Assembly: GCF_016793705.1 (NCBI RefSeq)
Contig: NZ_JAEULO010000045.1
Coordinates: 32,881-96,880 of the forward strand
Direction: 5' to 3'
DNA: 64,000 nucleotides
Source of the DNA: Tabrizicola sp.
GTDB taxonomy: Bacteria > Pseudomonadota > Alphaproteobacteria > Rhodobacterales > Rhodobacteraceae
The position numbers and the translations under genes were made by a program. Under the pieces are notes generated by a model, which did not search any database, was not told the DNA's origin, and saw nothing but the letters and a program-made list of their open reading frames with translations. This document shows, piece by piece, positions 59,445 through 64,000 of this stretch; the first letter of the stretch is position 1; the number at the start of each line of letters is the position of its first letter.

Positions 59445-60542
59445 TCAGCCGTCCTCCAGGTGCAGAAGCAGGCCAAGCGACAGCATCACCGCGGCGACCG
59501 GCGGGCTCCAGGCGGCGAGAAGGACCGGGATCTGCCCGCTGTCGCCCAAAGCCTGCGCGAAATTCCGCAGGAAGAAGAAGCCGAACCCCGCCAAGAGCGC
59601 GTAAAGCACCATCTTCCCCGTGCCGCCGAAGCGGACATGCCGCATGGTGAACCCCGCCGCCACCAGCACCATCGCCGCCATCAGCATCGGCAGGGCCAGT
59701 TCCATCTGATACCACAGCCTGTAGGCCTGCGCCGAGAAGCCCGCGCGCTCCAGATCGGCGATGTATCCCGGCAGGTTCCAGAAGGCGATGGCCGAGGGCG
59801 TGCCGAAACTGTCGCGGATGCGCTCCGGCGTCAGGTCCGAGGCCAGCGCCACCGGCCCCTCGGCCTTCACCGCCGTCTGCTCCGGGTTCGCCGCCGTCAG
59901 GTCCCAGGTCTTGGTCCCGGTCAGCTGCCAGGCGCCTGCAACCAGCTTCGCCGCCTCCGCCTCGATCCGCCGCGTCGGCTGGCCGTCCTGGTCGAAACCC
60001 AGGAAGGTGACGCCGAACAGCTCGGTCCCGTCCAGGTTCGACCGCGCCGCCTGGATCACCGTCTGCCCCTCGCCCGACCCCTGCCGCAGCCAGAGCCCGG
60101 TATCGGCGACCGACAGCACCGACCGACCGCCCTGCGTCAGCTCGGACCGCCTGTCGTCATAGGCCTTCGACGTCGCAGCGACCAAGGGGTTGAAAAGCGC
60201 CACCGCCAGCAGCCCCAGCGCCACCGAGACCAGCAAGGGAGTCACCAGGAACCGCAGCCCCGACCGTCCCGCCGCGCGGACCACAACCAGTTCCGACGAC
60301 CGCGCCAGCCCCAGGAAATTGGCGATCGCCCCCATCACGATGATCAGGGGCAGGATGCGGTACATCGTCTCGGGCACCGACAAGAGCGCCAGATGCGCCG
60401 CCCCCGCCAGCCCGATATCGGCGTCGGAAAACCGGCGCAGCTGCTCGATCATGTCGATCAGGAACAGGATGGCGAGGAAGGCCAGGAACACCTTCCCCAC
60501 GCTGCCCAGGAATCGCCGCGCGATGTAGAGGCTCAGCGTCAT
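59445..60542 (-). CDS. lptG: LPS export permease LptG
   Basis: LptG is one of the two permease subunits of the LptB2FG ABC exporter that lifts lipopolysaccharide from the inner membrane. This 365-residue protein has six helices, three at each end (about residues 15-110 and 275-360), around a periplasmic beta-jellyroll. Its N-terminus MTLSLYIARRFLGSV matches the family. The start overlaps the lptF stop by four bases (ATGA), and lptD begins one base after its stop, so the three genes are translated together. Confidence 0.94.
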   Translation of the reverse strand: MTLSLYIARRFLGSVGKVFLAFLAILFLIDMIEQLRRFSDADIGLAGAAHLALLSVPETMYRILPLIIVMGAIANFLGLARSSELVVVRAAGRSGLRFLVTPLLVSVALGLLAVALFNPLVAATSKAYDDRRSELTQGGRSVLSVADTGLWLRQGSGEGQTVIQAARSNLDGTELFGVTFLGFDQDGQPTRRIEAEAAKLVAGAWQLTGTKTWDLTAANPEQTAVKAEGPVALASDLTPERIRDSFGTPSAIAFWNLPGYIADLERAGFSAQAYRLWYQMELALPMLMAAMVLVAAGFTMRHVRFGGTGKMVLYALLAGFGFFFLRNFAQALGDSGQIPVLLAAWSPPVAAVMLSLGLLLHLEDG

Positions 60543-61651
60543 GCCGCCGCTCTCCGCCGCCGGGGCCGCTGCGCCTCCCAGAGCAGACCCAGCGCGACCA
60601 GCACCCCCAGCACCGGCCCGAGATAGACCGCAGGCCAGGCCGAAGCCCGCTCCAGCGCCGCGCTGCCGCCCCAGGTCCAGGCTGTCTGGATCCCGATCAG
60701 CAACCCCACCGCCAGCGCCATCTGCCGCCAGAGCCCGAAGCGCGAGAAACTTCCCAGCATCAGCGCCGCAAAGCCGATCAGCGGCGCCGCCACCGACATC
60801 AAGGGCCCCGCCAGCCGACTGTGCCCCTCCTCGCGGAACTCTGCCAGCGTCGCCCCGGTTGCCGCCAGCGCCTCGGGCGCGGCCTCCAGAAGCACCCGCG
60901 TCGGCAGGGCGTTCAGCGCGACCTGCCCGGTCTCGCTCCCCTGCACCAGACCCGCAAGGTCCAGCGTGAAGTCGGAAAACCGTGTCACCGCCATCCGCCC
61001 GTCGGCCCGATCCAGCGTCTGGGTCGATCCGTCGACCATGACAAGCTTCGGCGCCACCTCGCCCCGGACCAGAAAGGCCTTGCGCGCCGAATGGATCGCC
61101 CGGCTGCCCGACGCGCGCTCATCCGACAGGAACAGGTCCAGAAGCTCGCCCGTCGGCGTGATCTCGCGGATGTAGAGCGTGATCCCCTTCGCGGGATGCA
61201 TGAACTGCCCCGCGTTCAGGAACCGTGCGGTCACGTTCTCGGAAATCTCCGCCGACCGCTCGCTCAGGATGCGCTGGCTGGCGGGGACCAGCACATTCGA
61301 CAGGACGGCGTGCATCACCAGCACGCAGAATCCGAAATAGACCACCGGTCGCGCCAGCCGGAACATGGAAAAGCCGGTCGCCTGCATGACGACCAGCTCG
61401 CTTTCCTGCATCAGGCGGTTGGTGACATAGGCCGTCGCCGCGAAGGCTGCGATGGGCAGGACCAGCCGGATGGCGTTCGGCAGGGTCAGGATGGAAAACT
61501 CCAGGAAAACCAGCGCCGATTGCCCGTCGCCGATCAACTGGTCGAACAGGCCCACCGCCCGGTTCACCCAGTAGACCGCCACCAGCACCAGCGCGAAGAA
61601 GCCGAACAGCGCGAGCAGCTGCGACAAGAGATATCTGTCGAATCTAGACAC
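60539..61651 (-). CDS. lptF: LPS export permease LptF
   Basis: The partner permease of LptG. This 370-residue protein has the same layout: three N-terminal helices (MSRFDRYLLSQLLALFGFFALVLVAVYWVNRA cut into its parts), a periplasmic jellyroll (about residues 110-270) and three C-terminal helices. NRLMQESELVVMQATGFS matches the conserved cytoplasmic coupling segment. It is the first gene of the minus-strand operon; the 162-bp gap to the divergent pepA (61652-61813) should hold both promoters, but I cannot point to convincing boxes. Confidence 0.94.
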   Translation of the reverse strand: MSRFDRYLLSQLLALFGFFALVLVAVYWVNRAVGLFDQLIGDGQSALVFLEFSILTLPNAIRLVLPIAAFAATAYVTNRLMQESELVVMQATGFSMFRLARPVVYFGFCVLVMHAVLSNVLVPASQRILSERSAEISENVTARFLNAGQFMHPAKGITLYIREITPTGELLDLFLSDERASGSRAIHSARKAFLVRGEVAPKLVMVDGSTQTLDRADGRMAVTRFSDFTLDLAGLVQGSETGQVALNALPTRVLLEAAPEALAATGATLAEFREEGHSRLAGPLMSVAAPLIGFAALMLGSFSRFGLWRQMALAVGLLIGIQTAWTWGGSAALERASAWPAVYLGPVLGVLVALGLLWEAQRPRRRRAAA

Positions 61652-61813
61652 GCCCGACCCGGCCCCTACAACATCTGGGGCGGACCCTAGCGGAATTCAC
61701 CGGCGCCGAAAACTGCTATCTGGCCAATCGGCGGGCCCGGTTGTAGCGTCCGGGCCAAGCCGCCCCAACCCTGCCGCGGGGCGGGCGCGAAAATCCGACC
61801 AGAGAGACAAGCG

Positions 61814-63283
61814 ATGCCCAAGCCCCTGCCGATCCAGTTTCAGGCCACCGACCTTGAAGCCCTTGCCAAGGTGAAGGGCCGCATCGCCGTCCTCGCCGAC
61901 GCAGGTCAGCCGGGAAGCGCTGGCTTCCGGCGGCTCGATCGGCTGACGAAGGGCGCGCTCGCCCGCGCGGCAGGGTCCGAGGCCTTCGGCAAGCTGAAGC
62001 CCGGCGAGGCGATGGATCTGGCCTTCCCGCCGGGCCTTGCCGCCGATGCCGTCCAGCTGATCCGCCTGCCGAAGAAGGCCGACCAGACCCAGGCCCGCAA
62101 GGCGGGGGCGGCCGTCGGCAAGACGCACGGGGCAGGCGGCTCGCTGGTGCTGGCCGAGGGCCATGCCCGCGCCGCCGACATCGCCTTCGGTCTGGCCATG
62201 CGCGCCTATGACTTCGACACCCACAAATCCGGCGAAAAGACCGCTCCCGGCCCCGTCACCCTGATGGCAGCGAACCCCGAGGCCGTGGCGAAAGCCGCCG
62301 CCCCGATGGCCGCCGTGGCCGAAGGGGTCTTCTTCACCCGCGATCTGGTGAACGAACCCGCCAACGTGCTGACCACCCATGATTTCGCCGCCCGCCTTGC
62401 CGCGATGCAGGAGCTTGGCCTCGACGTGGAAATCCTTGAGGAGGAGGATCTGACCAGGCTTGGCATGGGCGCGCTCCTGGGCGTGGGGCAGGGGTCGGAA
62501 AGCCCGTCCAAGGTCGTGGTCATGCAATGGCACGGCGGCAGCAAGGGCGACGCCCCCTTCGCGCTGATCGGCAAGGGCGTGGTCTTCGACACCGGCGGCA
62601 TCTCGATCAAGCCCGCCGCAGGCATGGAAGACATGACGATGGACATGGGCGGCGCGGGCGTCGTCGCCGGGGTGATGCGGACGCTGGCGCTGCGCAAGGC
62701 CAAGGCCAATGTCGTCGGCCTTGTTGGCCTTGTCGAAAACATGCCCGATGGCCGCGCGCAGCGTCCCGGCGACGTGGTGAAGTCGATGAAGGGCGACACC
62801 ATCGAGGTGATCAACACCGACGCCGAGGGCCGCCTCGTGCTGGCCGACGTGCTCTGGTATGCGCAGGAGCGGTTCAAGCCGACCGGCATGATCGACCTTG
62901 CGACCCTGACCGGCGCGATCATCATCGCCCTCGGACATGAAAACACCGGGGTCTTTTCCAACAACGATACGCTGTGCAATGCCTTCCTTTCGGCGGCCAA
63001 GGCCGAAGGCGAGGGCGCCTGGCGGATGCCGATGGGCGATGCCTATGACGCCAAGCTGAAATCCCGCATCGCCGACATGATGAACGTCGGCGGCCGCGAC
63101 GGCGGGGCGATCACGGCGGCGCAGTTCCTGCAACGCTTCGTCAAGCCGGATGTGCCCTGGTGCCACCTCGACATCGCCGGGACCGCGCTTGTGAAGGCCG
63201 ACACCGCTTTGGCCCCCAAGGGCGCGACTGGCTGGGGCGTGATGGCGCTGGACCGGCTGATCCGCGACAGGTTCGAAAAGTGA
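61814..63283 (+). CDS. pepA: Leucyl aminopeptidase (PepA, M17)
   Basis: This 489-residue metallopeptidase removes N-terminal residues from peptides. Its active site is complete: GKGVVFDTGGISIKPAAGM with the first metal ligands and NTDAEGRLVLADVL with the M17 signature. The N-terminal domain (about residues 1-160) is the usual alpha/beta module. The enzyme forms cytoplasmic hexamers. The gene precedes holC, a standard alphaproteobacterial order, and diverges from lptF. Confidence 0.95.
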   Translation: MPKPLPIQFQATDLEALAKVKGRIAVLADAGQPGSAGFRRLDRLTKGALARAAGSEAFGKLKPGEAMDLAFPPGLAADAVQLIRLPKKADQTQARKAGAAVGKTHGAGGSLVLAEGHARAADIAFGLAMRAYDFDTHKSGEKTAPGPVTLMAANPEAVAKAAAPMAAVAEGVFFTRDLVNEPANVLTTHDFAARLAAMQELGLDVEILEEEDLTRLGMGALLGVGQGSESPSKVVVMQWHGGSKGDAPFALIGKGVVFDTGGISIKPAAGMEDMTMDMGGAGVVAGVMRTLALRKAKANVVGLVGLVENMPDGRAQRPGDVVKSMKGDTIEVINTDAEGRLVLADVLWYAQERFKPTGMIDLATLTGAIIIALGHENTGVFSNNDTLCNAFLSAAKAEGEGAWRMPMGDAYDAKLKSRIADMMNVGGRDGGAITAAQFLQRFVKPDVPWCHLDIAGTALVKADTALAPKGATGWGVMALDRLIRDRFEK

Positions 63284-63284
63284 G

Positions 63285-63357
63285 GCTCCTCGCTCGCGTT
63301 CCGCTTCGCTCCTCGCGGGCCGACGCAATGCGAAGAGCGGTCGAAGACAAGCGATGA
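63285..63357. repeat. GGCTCCTCG intergenic repeat, copy 2
   Basis: Behind pepA, GGCTCCTCGCTCG is followed by CGCTTCGCTCCTCG, then GAAGAGCGG and AAGCGATGAGCGGG. The words match the gap at 29577-29646. The two halves can pair into an imperfect hairpin. It fills almost the whole gap before holC. Confidence 0.4.
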
Positions 63358-63367
63358 GCGGGCCGCA

Positions 63368-63841
63368 ATGGGCACGGTGATGTTCTTCCACCTGATGCAA
63401 TCGGCCCCCGCCGATACGCTGGCGGTCAATGCTCCGCGCGCCTTGGGGCAGGGCTGGCGCGTGATGGTGCGCGGCACCGATCCTGCCGCTTTGGACCAGC
63501 TTGACGCCGCGCTCTGGCTGAAGGGTGGCGACGACAGTTTCCTGCCGCATGGCCAGGAAGGCGGCCCGCAGGATGCCGACCAGCCCGTCCTGCTTGGCCT
63601 CGGCCCGCCCGCCAATGCCGCGAAGGTGCTGGCCTTGGTCGACGGCGCCGAGGCGACGGATGCCGAGATCGCGGCGATGGAGCGGGTCTGGGTCCTTTTC
63701 GACGGCAACGACACTGCGCGCCTGCAAGCCGCCCGCGCGCAGTGGAAGGCGATGACCTCGGCCGGCCATGCCGCGCAATACTGGTCCGAGGAGTCTGGCC
63801 GCTGGGAGAAGAAGGCCGAAAGCCCGGCGAAACAAGGCTGA
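63368..63841 (+). CDS. holC: DNA polymerase III subunit chi
   Basis: HolC links the replicative polymerase clamp loader to single-strand-binding protein. This 157-residue protein fits the family in length and in the features VMFFHLMQSAPADTL, ALWLKGGDDSFLPHG, QPVLLGLG and WVLFDGND. The ATG at 63368 or that at 63380 may be used. It follows pepA, as usual in this group. Behind it lies a probable insertion sequence. Confidence 0.93.
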   Translation: MGTVMFFHLMQSAPADTLAVNAPRALGQGWRVMVRGTDPAALDQLDAALWLKGGDDSFLPHGQEGGPQDADQPVLLGLGPPANAAKVLALVDGAEATDAEIAAMERVWVLFDGNDTARLQAARAQWKAMTSAGHAAQYWSEESGRWEKKAESPAKQG

Positions 63842-63909
63842 TCCAAAAAGTTAACCCCACTTCTCCTCTAGAATGAACCGCAACACGTGAGGTTTGGAGG
63901 GGGGTTGCG

Positions 63910-64000
63910 ATGAAGAGGCGGGGGCTGCATCTGGATGGGGGTGAGCGGGCGGTGATCTTTGCCGAGCATCGCCGGGGCACAAGCCAGCGGGAGATCGGGC
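63910..64000 (+). CDS. Start of a probable IS30-family transposase, cut by window edge
   Basis: The frame from the ATG at 63910 runs open to the end of the window, 30 codons. The text (MKRRGLHLDGGERAVIFAEH and RRGTSQREIG) resembles the N-terminal helix-turn-helix of IS30-type transposases, which start with a short basic leader followed by an LS-x-x-ER-x-x-I pattern. A GGAGGGG ribosome site precedes it. The region 63842-63909 would contain the left inverted repeat. The call rests on very little sequence. Confidence 0.5.
   Translation, partial: MKRRGLHLDGGERAVIFAEHRRGTSQREIG

Overview
The window looks like chromosomal DNA of a high-G+C alphaproteobacterium of the order Rhodobacterales (family Rhodobacteraceae in the broad sense). 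The support is gene content and order: a divergent pepA-holC / lptF-lptG-lptD-surA-pdxA-rsmA block, CckA, a DUF4167 protein next to prfA-prmC, a porphobilinogen synthase whose zinc-site cysteines are replaced, and repeated intergenic sequences of a kind I associate with this group. The species cannot be fixed from the sequence alone. Genes are packed tightly on both strands. The largest gap is about 234 bp (5304-5537), no stretch over 300 bp lacks a gene, and I saw no rRNA, tRNA or CRISPR array.

Layout. 1-10 kb: the end of a trypsin-like protease gene, an iron-type periplasmic binding protein, mazG, an M20 amidohydrolase, two small hypotheticals, an amine aminotransferase with agmatinase (polyamine/amine catabolism), then prfA-prmC. 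10-18.8 kb: DUF4167 protein, an exported von Willebrand A protein with internal repeats, a fasciclin protein beside an ECF sigma factor/anti-sigma pair, a large [2Fe-2S]/ASKHA reductive activator of corrinoid proteins, a membrane protein and a CaiB-type CoA-transferase. 18.9-33 kb: ABC-F protein Uup, a small outer-membrane barrel, a TPM protein, a PLP decarboxylase, a lipoprotein, YjbR-like protein, cysS, citramalate synthase, an NDUFAF6-like squalene-synthase-fold protein, an MFS transporter, AlkA-type glycosylase and a serine hydrolase. 32-44.7 kb: glucokinase with a LacI-type regulator, an acyltransferase-like protein, a phytanoyl-CoA dioxygenase-like protein, a TDT transporter, a class I glutamine amidotransferase, guaB, an RsmB-like methyltransferase, cckA, hemB and a small membrane protein. 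44.7-54 kb: mfd, a 43-residue ORF converging on it, a second M20 amidohydrolase with a DUF1304 protein, and a 1332-residue multi-PAS hybrid kinase. 54-64 kb: the outer-membrane biogenesis operon (lptF to rsmA), pepA-holC, and the first 91 bases of what may be an IS30-type transposase gene at the edge.

Most of the window is housekeeping. No obviously new multi-gene system was found. The items most worth a second look are: a ten-base palindrome (TTTGATCAAA) in front of three nitrogen-catabolism genes, with a one-mismatch copy before a fourth; an 18-base intergenic repeat with four exact copies; two double-hairpin TTCGAA elements; a sharp fall in G+C over the 3' third of cysS; the sigma/anti-sigma/fasciclin cluster, which parallels the mycobacterial SigK regulon; and an orphan corrinoid-activation protein.
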